NCBI RefSeq assembly: GCF_030867145.1
Contig: NC_134433.1
Coordinates: 15,411,896-15,475,895 of the forward strand
Direction of reading: 5' to 3'
DNA: 64,000 bases
Source of the DNA: Opisthocomus hoazin
Lineage: Eukaryota; Chordata; Aves; Opisthocomiformes; Opisthocomidae
Of the stretch, positions 25,372-39,900 are shown piece after piece; the stretch's first letter is position 1, and each line of letters begins with the position of its first letter. The notes under the pieces are model-generated. The model worked only from the letters and a program-made list of their open reading frames with translations, did no database searches and was not told the origin of the DNA. Position numbers and translations under genes: made by a program.

Positions 25372-27386
25372 GTAAGTAGGAAGTTGTCTGTACCATCACT
25401 AGCTTCACCAGTCCAGAAGTGCAAAACTGCTTGTCGGCTTTCAGTCCAGGTCATTGTAGAGGGCAGAATTTTTAATTACTCTGGAGAAAGCATCTGGATG
25501 TAAGAGACTGCATAACAAATTAATAAAACAGTAGAACATTAGTCAGGAAAGCCATCCTGTGTAACATACTCCTTCATTATGGATCACATTGACTGACTCT
25601 GAGTTTGCCAGCCGTTAAGCTGTGCCCTGGTTTGTCTGTGATCCCCTGAGGATACTTTCCAGTTGTAAAAGGCTTGTTTCAGACTTTGGAGATTTCTAAC
25701 TCTCAGTGGTTCATGCAGCACGGAGGGAATACTTAGAGGGGTGACTGAACTGACCCTAGCAAGGGGGACCTAGACAAAGTGACTGCCCGCTGCTGAAATT
25801 TGGCCTTTTCTCACGATGAGCTCTGCTTCGTCATTGTTTTAGAGGAGCAAACCCTCTGTCGTGAGATCTGTTAAAGCAGTTCCTGTGTATGCTCTCTCCC
25901 TGCTGTAAGAGAAGATACTATACAATTAAAACAATATCAGGGAATGTTTCGTGCATGCAGAAGTGAAATATGATTCCATGCAGGGAAGCGCTTATATCTC
26001 TGTTTAATTCTACAGTTAGAAAATAAAGAATCTTCCAAATACCACTTAATGAACAGTGTACATTTAAATAGCCATGGGCTATGGTTTAGGAAAGTGTAAA
26101 AGCAGAGGGAGGTTGAAAATGCTGGAGTAGGGCTCTCTGCTGAAAAAGTACTGTGGGCTGTGTGTATGGGGAGCAGGAGAAAATGCATTAGGAAATTTTG
26201 TGATGGTGAAATAACTTTTATCCTTGAAAAATATTACCCAAATTTTAGTGCAATGTGTCAGATTTATTTTGTGTATGTCTGGAATATTATGGAAAGCTAT
26301 TCACTATAATTTAACATGATATAGACAAAATTACATTTAAGTGGTGATTACATTGTACATTTATCTGACTTTACAATAAAATAGATTACAGTAATTAAGA
26401 TTATATTAAGATTGCAGTAATTGGATTTTGCTAGATTTTTTTCCCTGATGTCGAGTTTTCATTGTATAAATCAGGTAAGATGACGCTCGTTTTTGTAAAA
26501 AAATGTTTATAACTACTAGAAGTTTTCCCTTGCTGAAAACTTTATTGACTTGATGAAGTTCTGTTTGAGGAGTTGAGCTCTCCCTTCTAAATACAGTTGG
26601 GGATCAGTCAGCACGTTCTGAAAGTGTTTATTGCTTTGATTTCTTTTGTAGCTTTGTGTAGTAATAGTTGGAGCATTACATAGGGCTTCTTGCTAGATTT
26701 GCTGGGTTTAAGTTAGAGATGGTGGGGAGAAATACTTATTTATCATTTTCAATATATTTTGCAAAACTGAGGGAGGAAATAAATTCAGAGCATCTGCTGC
26801 ATCGTGGTAACTCTGTTCATGAAGTTAGCATAACCCATCTCACTTAAAGAATCAGTTGAGGATGCAGCAGACCAGCTATTGTGTCACGAGCTTTCTATAT
26901 GCAAAACAGAAGTCGTTCTAGTAATCAAGGCTGAAACAAAAAACGCTGTACCTGTAGAGACTTTTTTTTTACAGATTTTAGCATTTATATTTTGTAAGGA
27001 TTGTATTTTGAATTCTAAAGATTCTTAAAAATACTCAATAATCAAGAAAGAATGAAAAATGGAGCCAAGCTTGTGGCCTCCGTGGGTTGCCCTGCGGGTA
27101 GAATATTCTCGCTCAACAGTGACTGCTCATCGGGATCCGCAGGTCTGGTCTGCGTGCCCCGTTGTGGCTGGAGCCAGGAGAAATGTCCGTTGTTTAAATG
27201 CCGTGGTCACGGAGTGAAGCAGCACCACGGGCACTTCAGGTTTCATACTTGTTTTCCTGCGGTCCTGATCACTTGTGTAAACGAGACAGGTGGAAGGGCT
27301 GGGAAGGGCCTCAGGCCCCGGTGTACCTAAGGCTCGTTTGCCAAGTGGTTCTAAAAACTGTGTCACTGTCGTTTTGCATTCCTCAG
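25372..27386 (+). other. AATF intron between exons E and F
   Basis: An AT-rich intron of about 2.0 kb, especially around 26200-26560. No gene or known repeat was recognised. Confidence 0.85.
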
Positions 27387-27467
27387 GCAGTGGCTGGCCA
27401 TCCAGAAGTTACGCAGCAAAATAAAGAAGAAAGTGGACAGAAAAGCCAGTAAAGGAAGGAGAATCCG
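27387..27467 (+). CDS. AATF: AATF coding exon F
   Basis: This 81-nt exon completes the Arg codon (AG|G) and encodes [20 protein letters not shown] followed by SKGRRI. It leaves after two bases of another Arg codon, with donor GTGGGT. This lysine/arginine-rich segment is the core of the TRAUB-type domain and is a likely RNA- or protein-contact surface in the pre-ribosome. The contact role is inference. Confidence 0.95.
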
Positions 27468-30400
27468 GTGGGTGACAGCTTCTGCAAGCAAACAGAAGTT
27501 CGGATTTTGCCGAATAAAGTCTGACCGTGCTGGGTTGGCTCTGGGGTGCATTGGCAGGCTTATTCATGCCTTTTAGGGCAAGATGCCTTGCTCTGGGGCG
27601 TCCACTGGGGAATCTTAATGTTTTTGAGCCTAGAACAAGGGCTTGGTTAGATGCAGCCTGTGGGCATTGCCCAGATCAGTCTTCGCCAGATGTTCATTGG
27701 TCTCAGAAAACACTGGAGAGAGGTGTTCAAATGTCCCTAAGCGATTTGGGGCCATAATTTCCAGTGAAAGCCAGTAGCACCTCTTGTGCAATATATATTT
27801 AGCTGACTAAAACGTGGATAGCAGCTCCAGGGGAAGACGTACAGAAATGCCTCAGTGAGGTAGATGTCTGTTTGCCACTGGCTGCCAGCTGGAATTTGGT
27901 GTCAAATCTCTCTTTATTTTTGCAAGTCCCATCACAGCTTTCTTTAGCTTCAAAGCTTTCATATCCTGACTCCCGGATCACTAATTTGGGTTGATCTCTC
28001 CTGTTGAGTTTCCAGTGGAAGAAGCTTCCACGTGGTAGAAAGAGAAGCAGTCTGGAGAGGACAGGGTTTTTTTCCCCTTTGCAGAGCAGATATATTAGTC
28101 TCCCTGAGATTAGCATGACTGCATGATTTGTAGTGGAGGAGGTGTTTGTGGCAGGGAGGCATGCTGAAAAGCTGCACTGCTTCCTGAAAAATCTGCAACA
28201 TTAACCGTCCTTTTGTGAGTAAACTATAAATCGTGAGTTTAGATGGCATCTGATAGAAAGTCAGTGGAGTCAGTCTGGGTCAGGCCTGGCATAGCAATTT
28301 TTAAGATAGATGTCATAAGATAATTTATTAAAAGAGGGAAGAGCTACTTTGTTGGCCTGAAAAGCCTATAATTATTGACTATCAATATTCTTTTCTGTCA
28401 GCATCACATATAATTGGATATATTCATGATTCAGTCAAAACTACTGACAACATCACACAACGGAGTCAGACTCGTAAACCTCCAGGAATAATGGGGAAGT
28501 CTCTCGTTGTGTGTGCTTCAGCATTCCTGAGAGATCAGCTATCTCGCCAAGTCAATTGCCTCTTAGATCTTAGGTGCCTTGTTTTCTTCTTTAAATAAAA
28601 GTTGCACTACCCAGCAGGGAAAATATCAATAAAAGAAAAGAATGTCATTGTGTTTAGGATTAACATGCAGTTAAGCTCCATCATCTTTCCAGTATAGTCC
28701 AGCAGAGCCCAAATGGGTGTTTTATAATAGTTGGTTCTTCCACTGAGAGACCCAGGATCACCCCAAGCAGAGCACTTATCCTCTGTTCTTCTGTTTCCTT
28801 CTCTAAAACTGGGGCAGCAGTGCTTAGATTTGTTTTCATGAAGGACTCTGAGATCCTGGAAAGCGAACTATCACATACTAAGTTTCATCTGTCTCCGTAA
28901 TTACTCCTTTTTATTAGACCTGCAGTGTTACCGCATGGTTGGATGAAATGTGCTGTTTATTGTAGGGTCTGAGGATCTTCAAGTGCTTTCAAAAGCAGCT
29001 GAGCTTGCGCTTCACATGAGTACCTGTCCCCTTCATAGACAGGGAAATTGGGGCACGAAGAGGGGAGGTATGCTCATCCTAAAACTCCGCAGTCAAGCTT
29101 AGGAAACCTGGTGCCTAGAACTCTGCCGTCCCTCACTAGGACACGCCTTTCCTTGAGGTGGAAGTGGAGGGGTGATGTGTGCACACCCGTTTTTCGTGTC
29201 AGTGAATTCTGGTCCTGTGCTGCGGCAACATGGAATGTCTTTCTGTGAATGAAATTAAATATTTTGTTTCTGCTAGACCGGGATTTTTAAAGTCCTGATT
29301 TAAAAAATGTGACAGTAATTAGTTCTGGACAAACAACTGGTGTCAGAGAATTTATCAGAATCGCTCATTCCCCTCGCCACTAGGCAGACTGTCCCTGTGT
29401 AGGCTTTGCTCTGTGTGAATCCATCAGTTGTTAACGTCTCATAAGCGAACTGTTTCATAGTCCACGCTGTTGACCTGTAGTTTGTTGCAGCAGTCGCCCT
29501 GCACGGCTGTGTCTGTTCCCTGACGCCTTCGTTACAGCGTTAGACCAGGGCAGTTGCTTCCATTACGAGTGACAAAGACTCGATTGTGCGGAGAAGCCCT
29601 TGCGTAAGGGTGAGCGTGTGCTGTGCCTGAGGAGCCATTCTGAAATAGTCTTGTGAGCTAAAAATCCCCTTGAGGGAATGTTCCTGCGTAGGCAAACAAA
29701 AGGGAGTGCAGAGGTGACAGAGTGGAAAGGTGATTCTGGGCAAATGCTTGTGAATCCTTTTGCCTGCTATTTGTCAAGCTCTAAAAATAGCAGCAGCTTG
29801 GATAAAACATTTCAGACTTGGGTAGGGAGCATGGTAGTGTACACCAAAAGCCATCGGTTTGGAATCCCCTGCCCTTAGACACTAGGGTTTAAAGCCACCT
29901 TTCATTCAGGGTTTTTCAGTACTCTAGATAAATTTTGTATGTCAAGTCCTTGAGTGTAAGTCTCGAAAAGCTACTGCAGGTTTCTAGCCCAGTGTGGAAA
30001 GCGGGAAGGGGATCCCATATCTGGAGGTGCAGTACAGCGTGCAGAAATATTTTGGTGGATCAGAAGCTGTGAGATGCAGCACTGCATCACCTTGGACATG
30101 AGCCATCTCTCCTCTGCACAGGTCTTTAATTATTCAGGGTGAGACTTTCCAACTATGGGTATGGCTAGCAGAGTGGGATTTTGCTATCCTGTACAGCCCT
30201 AGATACCACAGAGCAAGGAAAAAGTGATAGCAGATGGATGCTTGAGAAGGTCTGATGCTTCTGCAGCCTGCAGTGGGCTCTTTGGGCACAAATTCCAGAA
30301 GGTGATTAAGACACCAGCTGAACCGAAGGCTGGAAACGAGTTCTTGTTTCTCTGTCTCTGACTGTCCAGGGTTGTCTGTTGCAGAGTCTGATTAGGTACT

Positions 30401-30694
30401 CGCACACAATTAGTGGAAGCTGTATGTGCTCTTTCTAGCTGTGATAACAAAGGATTTGCTTGCTATTCAGTTCATTGTATCATCTGATTATTCTTCTGTC
30501 CGTGTTATAAGACAGGAGGAGGAGGGAAGGGAGGGGGAATTGCCAGCTACAACTAGTGACTCATTAGATATCAGCCACCAGGAAAGCCAGTGCTTTGCAT
30601 TTCAGGGACTGCTAATGTTTGTGTTCAAGCAGCACCATTTCCTTCTCATTAATAGTTACTAACGTGCTGCCTGCTTGTTTCCTGCGCTATTCAG
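27468..30694 (+). other. AATF intron between exons F and G
   Basis: An intron of about 3.2 kb. It contains an AT-rich island at about 28240-28480. No exon or repeat copy was recognised. Confidence 0.85.
28240..28480. promoter_or_regulatory. Candidate regulatory AT-rich island
   Basis: It includes ataatttattaaaag, cctataattattgac and catataattggatat in non-repetitive sequence between AATF exons F and G. Confidence 0.25.
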
Positions 30695-30766
30695 GTATCA
30701 TGTCCATAGCAAGCTGGTGAGCTTCATGGCACCTATTGACCACTGTACAATGAATGATGATGCCAG
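30695..30766 (+). CDS. AATF: AATF coding exon G
   Basis: This 72-nt exon is bounded by acceptor gcgctattcag and donor GTGAGT. It finishes an Arg codon, encodes [20 protein letters not shown] then DDA, and leaves two bases of the next Arg. The SFMAPID block is among the most conserved parts of the AATF C-terminus. A 15.3-kb intron follows. Confidence 0.95.
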
Positions 30767-33700
30767 GTGAGTAATAGATTAATTATGTTTCTCAAATGGC
30801 TTCATGACAGCGTGATATTGACCTGTTCTTCAGTCTGTCGCCCCCTCCATTTCTTCTTATCAGTTAACCATTTGTCACTGGCATCATAGCCTGGGTGTCT
30901 TGGTCACATCTGTCCAGGCAGTCTGGCTGAGCTTTCGCTCTGTAATTACTGTGACACCAGACAAGAAATTTTCATAAATCTTGGTACCTACATTTTGATT
31001 CCTGCTTTAAAACTCCTCCAGTTTTGAAATCTTCTAGTTTTATGGAATTATTTTGGAAATAGAGAACTGAGTTATCTGATGTCTTCAGGTGTAATCGAAA
31101 CTTACAAAGAACGTGGCTTTGAACAGAAATGACAACTGTTTTAAATTCTGTTTAGTGTGCACTTTCTTGGGCCAGTTAATAACTGGAATAGTTCAGTCAA
31201 GATTCATTCAAGACCTAAATGTTGCTTGTGTTTATGTCTATTTAAAGAGTGAAGAATTTTATTGGAAGACTATAATGTTTTAGTGTGCTCATTAGTAAAG
31301 AAAACATCAATGAAGTTTTGTCCATAGCTACTAGATAGTTTTACTACATATACACCCACATTTCAGTTACATATTTATTAAGTATTATGTTGTTAAACTA
31401 AATCTGGAAATGCTGAGCTTTTTGTGGGCAGGAGGTGGAATAATTTTTCCAGTGAATGGATGTAGAAGGCTTGAGAAACATCTTTCCCCTGGGTTGTGGA
31501 ACATGTTTGTGCTTTGTGAGAGAGAGCGATGTCATTTGTCTGTTTGCAAAATGGAAACCAAATACCTGCTGTTCTTAGACTGTTGCCTTTCAGGGTACTG
31601 CGCAGACTTCTGGATGAGAGCTCTCCAATAAGCTGGCATTAAGGCATTTTGTGTCCATAACAAGACCTGTGCTGTTTCATCACGCATCTTTCTCATGGTT
31701 TCTTCACTCTTTTTTTCTTTTCTTCTCAAGTGAGGAAACTGCTCTGATTTCTGAATATTGTCTAGGTCCTCTCACCACAAAAAGAAATGTGCCGGAAGTG
31801 CAGGGCGAAAGCTATGCCTCCATCCATATGAGGTGGTCAGTTCTTCCACCCCCTTACCTGGATCACGGGAAGAGAAGGACAGAAGTGGCTTGGGCACTGT
31901 GAGATTAGACATGGACACTTTTGTTTATCTGCCAAATAAATCAAGTGCATTTTTGTTTCTGATATGCAGGGCCTGAGCTGGCAGCTACCGGTGCTTCCCA
32001 GCTGTCAAGGAGCTCCTTACCTGTATGGAACTGGTGCCTGTGCTGTTTGGGATAGCCCCAAATCACACATGGGGCAGGAGAGATACACGTTCCTAGCAAA
32101 GTCGTACCGTCCTGCAGAAATGGTTCTGGGGTGTGCTGCTCGTTCCCCACAGCTTTTTGTCTGAGGGTAATCAGCAGGTGACGTGTGTGTTTAGGAAAAA
32201 CCAGTTCACACCACATGCATTAATAATACGCATGACTCTAGTATTTCTCTGTCTTAGTATTATGTCCAGTTGACTGGTTACTAGTTATGCGTTGAGAATT
32301 TTGAATGAGGTTAGAGTCTGTCATTTTTTGTGTAGAATACCTTCTGCACTGTCCTACAGGTTAGGCAGGCATATAGACTCCGGCTCTGTCCCCAGAATGA
32401 AAGCAAGCTCAGCTCGCCTGGGCTATGCGTGAAGGGGAGGAAGGTGGAAAAAAATAGTGATCCTGATCCCAGTGATCTAGGAGTTACAGTGTGTTTGCTG
32501 TCCCCGGAGATGACATTGCCTCCTCCTTCACAGCCCACCACACTCACTTGTGTTCCAAAAGTTGCATGGAAAATGCATTCTGTAAGCCGAAATCCTCCAG
32601 CAAGTCAGTGCGAGAGTGCAGTGCGTCGAAACGGCTGGGGCAGGGAGTCGATCTGCGCAATAGCCTTCCTGGGCCTCCGCTCCGCTTCATCTGGCTGCCA
32701 TCTTCATAACCCTTCTCCCGTTGCTTCTCGGGAGACACCGTGAGTCCACCACAGACTGCACAGGGTCTGGCTGACCCTCAGAAGCTGTTACAGCTAATAG
32801 GATGCTATCTACGTTATGCTGGGTCGAGATGGTTGTCATTGTGGTAGGGGACAGAGTGTTTGACATTTGGTTTACTGAAAATGTCTCCTGGGGGTTCTCT
32901 CCACATTGAGCGGGTTATTACATCGCTTGCATGTTTTACGGATTCTTTGGTGGCAGCAGTGTGGCAGCAGCTGCTGCTGCTGATTATCTGACTGCGGGAA
33001 CTTATTTCTTACATTAAGTTTATTAGTCACTTTGGAGGCCCGCCATGCTTTCTGTTAATGGCGCTTTAGTCACTTATCTCCTGATGTTGGTTTAGCCGTC
33101 TAGAGTGAGACTCTGGTTGATGCGTTTGCACACCAGCGAGCGTGCCTGAGGGTCATGCCATGTGGGCAGCTGTATCCCATGCGGCCAAGATCAGGCTTTC
33201 AGGCAAACCCTGGACGTGGATGGGGCAGTGCCGAATCAGGCTGGGCAGGTCTTGTTCCTCGTTCTGCCGGTGGCTTCGTGGATGACCTTGAGCAGGGCGC
33301 TCTGTGTTGCTGTGACTCTGATTCCCCTTCTGTGCAACAGAGGTCTGCTGTTGGGAAGTGCCTGTGAAAAACAGTGGTTCAGTAATAGTAGTAGTAGCAT
33401 TTCATTTTTTCACATACATAGGAGAGCTTTTCTTTCAGACAGGAGACAGATAGACAAACAGAAGCCTTAAGCTTTCCTCACTGTTTGCCGGAATGCCTGC
33501 TGGTTGCCTGTAATGCAAAGAATATGTCTTACCTTTGCCCATTGCAGCAGTGCAGTCCTCCTGAAACAGTTTCTCTGCACCTTCCTCCCCACGGGATGTG
33601 CTTTGGCGTTGTTTAGTCCTAATGTTGAGTTTAAATTTCTCTCTGCTGTAATTTAGCCCTGTTATTTCTTGTCCTGTTCAGTGTGGGCTTTAGGAACAGA

Positions 33701-36469
33701 TTCTTGCTTCCTCTTTGCAGCAGCCCTTCGACATTTGGGTGGGCATTCGTGCTTTGCACACTGAAAACCTGGCCGCTGCTTAGCTTAGCTTCCTTCCTCT
33801 GCTCCTTAATTTACACCATTTCTGTTTGCATCCAGACATAAAACATATTCAAAACACTGGAGTGGCCGGTGTCTGAAAATCAGACCTCTGTAGGTGTTTT
33901 GGTTCAGCTCTCCCAAAATGAAGATATCTGCTGCTATCAGTCATTTTTTTTTTTTTTAAATCATAGCCACTCTCTAGGGGTCACTTCACATCTCTGTTTA
34001 AAATGCCCCTGCACTTGCCATGGGCCATAATACCTCTGTAGCAGCACACAGCCGTACCGGACAAGGCCAGAAGAATTCAGCAGCTGCTTTAAACTGCAGG
34101 TGAATTTACAAGAAAGGACCAGGCCTGTACGCATGAGAGGGAAGCAGCAATGATAACAGCTTTCCTTTGTGACAGAAGAAGGTAATTTTATTGTTTGCAA
34201 GTGTGAATTACTAGATTGAAAATGCAAGTATACACTTCACAGTGATGTGATCATGCTCTGAGCCTTTTTTTTTTTTTTTTCCTGGTCAGGCACTTAAAAG
34301 GCATGACCCCAAAATAAATACACATCTGAACAATGAGGCGCTCTGCGTTGTAGTGTGAGAAATTGTAAAGTGTCAGTGAGCTGTGTATAAAAAGGGGTTG
34401 TAGAACCAGAGCTGGCAGAACATTCTCCTGAATTTCTACCAGTGGCTACAGTGGCAGGTAGATACCTGGAAAATGCCAGTAAATAAATACGTATGTGCAG
34501 ATGTGGATGGGCAGAAGCCTTGGGGGGATGGCGTAGAACCCGGGGCGTGCAGGTGGTGGTGTAATTCTGGTTCTGCTTCGGCTGTACCACGTCCTCACTC
34601 CCCGTGATGAACTGCACAAGCCCTTCGTAGCTGGGGCAGCAGCAGAGGGGAGTTATCTGTGACTTTGAGTGCTGTAAGTGCTTTTGAGGGCACGAGTCTG
34701 TGTAACACTGTAATACCTTGCTGTTTTCTGTGTATTTAATTAGCTAATGCAGCCTAGGAATACATTTGGGGCCTGATTCTCCTGTGCATTTAGGCCATTT
34801 TACACTACTCTGGCTGTGCAGAGACACCTTAAAGTAGTGTGATGAACTGCTGGCACTCACCTGGAGGTCGCTGTGCGGTGGTGTCACGGCTGTGGGACAC
34901 CCAGGACTTCTAGGGATCTGGCACGTCAAGTTTATCGCTTGCACTGCTGCGGGCTGGGGAAACAAAGAGCAAACGCGTGTGAGGAGAAACAGCCCGAGTG
35001 CTGCTTGGGGAGGGGATGAACAGTCACTCCAGAACTGTTTTACAGCCTGAATTTGAGAAAAGAAACATGCAAGTATAATAACTGCCTTTGTCAACATCAC
35101 TGCCACTTTCTTTCTTCTTCTTGCTGCTGGATGGAATAATAGCGTTCGTGCAGGCAATTAATCTTCCACTTGCCAGTTTTTCATGCACCCTACGCATGGG
35201 CATGGCTGTTTAACCTTGTGCTCACATATATTATGTTGTAATGTGTGGGACACTGGTGGCCTGGAGCCCTCCTCTGTTTTAACCCCTCTTTGGTAGTATT
35301 TTAAAACATACACTGGAAAGTGATTTTTATGGTTGTCTTGGGGTATATGTTTATAGACTTAGATACATTTATAGTACTCTTGGGCCAAGGTTTTTCTGAT
35401 CGGTCCAAGGTCATTGCTATGTAAATGGGCCTGCCCTAAGACAAGGAACCTGAAGGCAGAAGCTTGAATGTAATTGCGCTGTGGTGGCTGTCCAGGAGAG
35501 AGGGTAGCTGTCTTGGGCAGCAATTACCCAGGATTTGAACAAGGCTGATCTCTCTCTGGTTGTGATTTCACCTGGGTTTGAGGGTGGCATCATGTGGGTG
35601 CCACTTCTTGGACTTCCCTTGAAATACGCTTTTCCCATCTTCGTGACCTAGGGTACTTCACTGAGACCGTTGCTCCAGTATCTAGCGTAGTGCAGCCTTT
35701 AATAGAATCATCCTTCAGTACCACCGTGTGCAACAGAGTTGGGAAGATGCCAGTCTTCTGTGGTTTACACTTTGGGAAATGAGGCACAGGGAAATGATAG
35801 CCCATATCTCCAAAGGCATTCGGGTCCAAAAATCCGTGACTCGGGAGTCGCAGTGACTTGCCAAAGGTGACACAGCAGGTCTGGGCTGGAACTGGAGCTG
35901 AACCCAGATCCTCTGTGCAGTCACCTTCAGCTGGTGGAGCTCTGAACAGCCTCATGGTTTTAGGAGATCAGACATCTGTGCACTCCCAGAAAGCTCCTGT
36001 GCTAGGTAGTTATATTTCTGTATGGGCAAACTGAGGCTAGAGATTCCCACTGAAGGCCTGCGGGTCCATAGACGAGTAAGCACATTTCCAGTATGTGCAG
36101 GGTTGCTGTATCTGCACGAGTGGATCCTGTAAACAGCCTAGGTGTGGCAAGGTCAGGTAAAGTCTGTGTTCCTGGGAAGAGCTGTGTGTGGACTTTGATT
36201 TTTTTATATCTCTCTGTCAGCTTTGATATATGGATCTTCAGATCTCTGCACTGTACGTGTGCGTGTGGAACAGAGACTAAACACAGACACTTTAAAAAAG
36301 GTATAATATCAAATTACTGCCAAGTTTGATGAACATCATTATTTCACCTCTGGAGGACAGTAACTTGCAGGAGACACGTTCTTTAAGGACACAGATGTTT
36401 GGTCCAAGCACCTTTATCTCCCAAGACAACTCAGGTTATTCTGACAGGTAAAACAAGATTGTGCAAATA

Positions 36470-36640
36470 TGCAACAGTGATCTAATCAGCTGGAACAACA
36501 GCAATATTTTAACTGGCGCTACCTTTTAACAGCATCATTAAGGGCTCTCATTACTCTTTTATTAGAGGCTCACTCTATTTCTTATCAGATTACAGAATGA
36601 ACATAACTCATGGCACTGATTTGATCTCTTGTTGAAGAGG
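36470..36640. promoter_or_regulatory. Candidate regulatory AT-rich island
   Basis: A non-repetitive stretch with gtgatctaatcagctgg, cattaagggctctcatta and cttatcagattac in the 15-kb AATF intron. It contains GATA-like (TTATCA/TGATAA) and TAAT-like cores. Confidence 0.25.
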
Positions 36641-39600
36641 ATTACAGCTTTGCATTAACTTGGATTGACACGGTTTATAATTTGCTGTTGATACACATGC
36701 TGGCGGTGTCACATGTTTGACCCCCTCCCCACAGCGCTGCTGAGGAAAAGGACACCCATACATCATCATTAAAGATGGCACCCAGTGCAGAAACAGGAGG
36801 CAAAAGGAGGCTTTTCTGCAGTAAAGTCAGCCAGGACAAAAGAGACATGTTCTCAAGTGCAAGCTGAAACTCAAAAGAGGGAGTTGCAACCGCGTAAAGG
36901 TGGGGGAGAATATATTGACTTTTAGATAGGTTGCTTTTTACCTCGGCTAATAGTTCTTCACTATGGAGGAAGACTTTGCATCTGTTAGAAGCCAGATTCG
37001 AGGGAAGAAGATGCAGTTCCAGCCACAACATGAGGCACAGAATCCTTTCCAGGATCTGGGGCAATTTCCCCTGCTCTTCTCAGACCTCACAATGTTGTGA
37101 TTGTCACCAGTTAGTGACTAACTGGTCCCTGCCTTTGGGCAGTATGGATCGCACACCACCAGCTGATGGTGTTAGTTTAGCCAGATAACCTGTTTGCCTG
37201 TGGTCATGTTACCTTACTGTCATGTCCCTGGTTTGTAGCAACCCCGGGCAACTGGGGCTTCAAGCTGGGGCTGCGTGTCCGCGTTGTGGCTCCATTCTTC
37301 CTGCTCCTGTGTACCGCCCATGCGTTGTAGGGCTGGTCACGGCGCAGTTCCTCTACTTTTTTTTTCTTTTTTAAAGCATATGGTCAAGTTCCAGCGCACC
37401 CTGCTCTAGTGTAGGGGCCTGCATACACGTACATCCGTATATGTACAGTCTCTCCACACCTGTGGTGGTACATTTTGCATTTGACTTTGGACGTGCAGCC
37501 TTGCCAGGCAGCAGAGCTGGGCTCAGAGCAGGAATCACTGCCTGGAATCCCACCACCAAGTGCAAGAAATTAAGCCCATGACCCCACAGTCCCATTTGCC
37601 TCAGGTCATGCTTGGTAGAAGAGCATCCAGCCCACTCTTGTTCTTGCACAAGCAGACCAGTGCCTGCTGGGAAGCTGAATTAGGACAAAGATTATCCAGC
37701 TGCTAGTGGGGTCTGGATTAGAGCGTTTCCCTTGGATTCAGCCAGGGCATCGCGTGTTTTCCCAGTCAGCATTCTCACTCTTGGACTTAGTGCGGTTGCT
37801 TTGTCACAGTGTGTCTTGCTGCAAGCAGAGGGGCGTACGTAGTAGGAAATCCTGGTATTAAAAGATTAATTTATTTATATGACATGCGAGTTTAATATTA
37901 AAAAAATAATAATTTAAAAGTTGGTGAGATACCAGCCTTTAACTTGGCTCACTTTGTACTTTGGATATTAAAACACCATGAGACTAGATTAACGGAGGAA
38001 TTTGGGCTCTGCGATTGTCAATCCAGTGCGTTCACCACGACAGAAGTCCCTGAAAGGAGGCAAAGCCCTTCTTTCTGGCACAACTGAACAGCGGCTTCCG
38101 TGCTGCGTGGCACAAACCTCGGGTGACTGTGTCGGTGTGAGAAAAAGTGTTCGAAGTTTGTCTAGAGACAGCCTGGAAGAGAGGTTGTACTGCTTTGTGT
38201 TGGCTTTGTTTGGGGGAACAAAGGGAGGGCGATCTCTCGTGGAGTGCAGCGCTCTGACGTTTTAGGGAGAACGGGCGTTTCTGGCATGAGGCTGCGGGTG
38301 GAGGAGAAGCTGCCCGCCGGGGCTCTGGGGCCTTGGAAATAGCCCCCAGGGGTGGCAGGGACGCTCTTGGGTCCTGCAGGGAGCTGTGTGGACTCTCTTG
38401 GGGAGGTGATGTGTAGCCTGCTGCACACCCTGAGCCGGCCCGTTCGGGAACCTGGGCGGGAGCCGTAGACCTGAGCTCTACTGGGATCCGAGGAAAAACC
38501 ACGTGTGCTCCTGTGAAACTAAACCTTCTTGGCTTGGCTGTTGGTCCCGAGGCACCGTGGCTTTAGCATCATTCTGCCCTTTGTGTGTCGTTTTGTTTGG
38601 TGGATTATATCCCCCTAACCTTTGACTTGGCCTTAGAGGGCATCTCATGCAGATGCAGTTAAGCATTCCGTATTGCTTTTAACAGTAGTAGTTAGAAGGG
38701 CTGGTATTTGAACAAGCAGTTTTTGTATGTTGTGAAGCTGGTGGTACTGGAGTGGTGTACGTGACCCTGGTTAGTGCCAATGGGCTGAAATCATCGTGTC
38801 CCAACATTTGATGTTTGACATCCCTAGTAAGAAGACAGACGCCTCTGTTATGGAAATTTCCTTTTTAAAGGGGGAAAAAAATAACCTGTTAAGAGCTGCA
38901 AGATGATTTGTCGTCCTTCCTTTGTGAGACAATTTGTCTTCTCCTGAATCAAATCTGTTATAAAACAGGCAAGCTGTGAAAGAGGGAAATCATCCTAGCA
39001 ATATGGGATGTTAAGGTACACAAAGAATGGTCCCCTCCGTGCGCCTGTGTGCACATCTGCGCGGGGCGCTTCGCATCCAGCATTACAGTGGCTGCACTGC
39101 TCAAATACCTGTTTGAAAACAGAGACAGAGAAAGCATCATTTTATGGATTTCATGGGGAAATTAAAGCTTCTGGAAAGCATGCCGGCAGAGCAAGCTGGA
39201 GGTTTCTGAACCGCCCTGTGTTTTGCTGCTTCTCCAGCCACTTGTCCACATCTTTTATGCTTCGTGCTGTAAAAGCTCCTACAAAAATGTGAATGCTATT
39301 GGGACCAAAGTCAGGAGGAGAGAGGGTTCCATCTCTGCTCCCATTAATGCTGTCCTGAGCTCAAGGCTGGTGAATACACAGGTGGCTGCACGCTGGTGTA
39401 AGGGGGAAATGTTCAGAATTGGTGACAGAGGTGGCAGGTGTGAACCCCGGGTCTGGCTAAGCCTGGGGCAGCACCTTGAGCAGCAGCCCTTCTGTGTCCC
39501 TCTGCTGTCCTCCCGCTCCCCATCCCCAGATCCAGCCTCGCAAAATGCCCAGAGTCCCTTTGTTTCGGGCAAGAACCAGCTTTCTGAAATATTTATAAAT

Positions 39601-39868
39601 CTTGTGCCTGGTCTCATGAGACAAACCAGAGGTCACATGTCACCTTTCATAATTTAAAGCCGTGGGGCTAAAAGCATTTGCACAGACTTGAAGGACCCAA
39701 TCCTGACCTGCCTGAGCGAGAGGGAATTGCAGCAGACCTTTCAGAATCTCCTTCAAGCGCCGGGCGCGGTGATGAGAGCCGTCTGGCTGCGTAATTTATA
39801 GCCGGAGCTGCGCGCTCCGGTTTTGGGCCGCGGTGGAAGCGAGTGAGAGAGTGCCATCTCGTGGGCCT

Positions 39869-39900
39869 GCCCACGCTGCCCACGCCGCCCACGCCGCCCG
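39869..39900. repeat. Short 9-bp-unit repeat
   Basis: About three and a half units of gcccacgcc/t occur in the last AATF intron. It is too short to have an obvious function. Confidence 0.7.
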
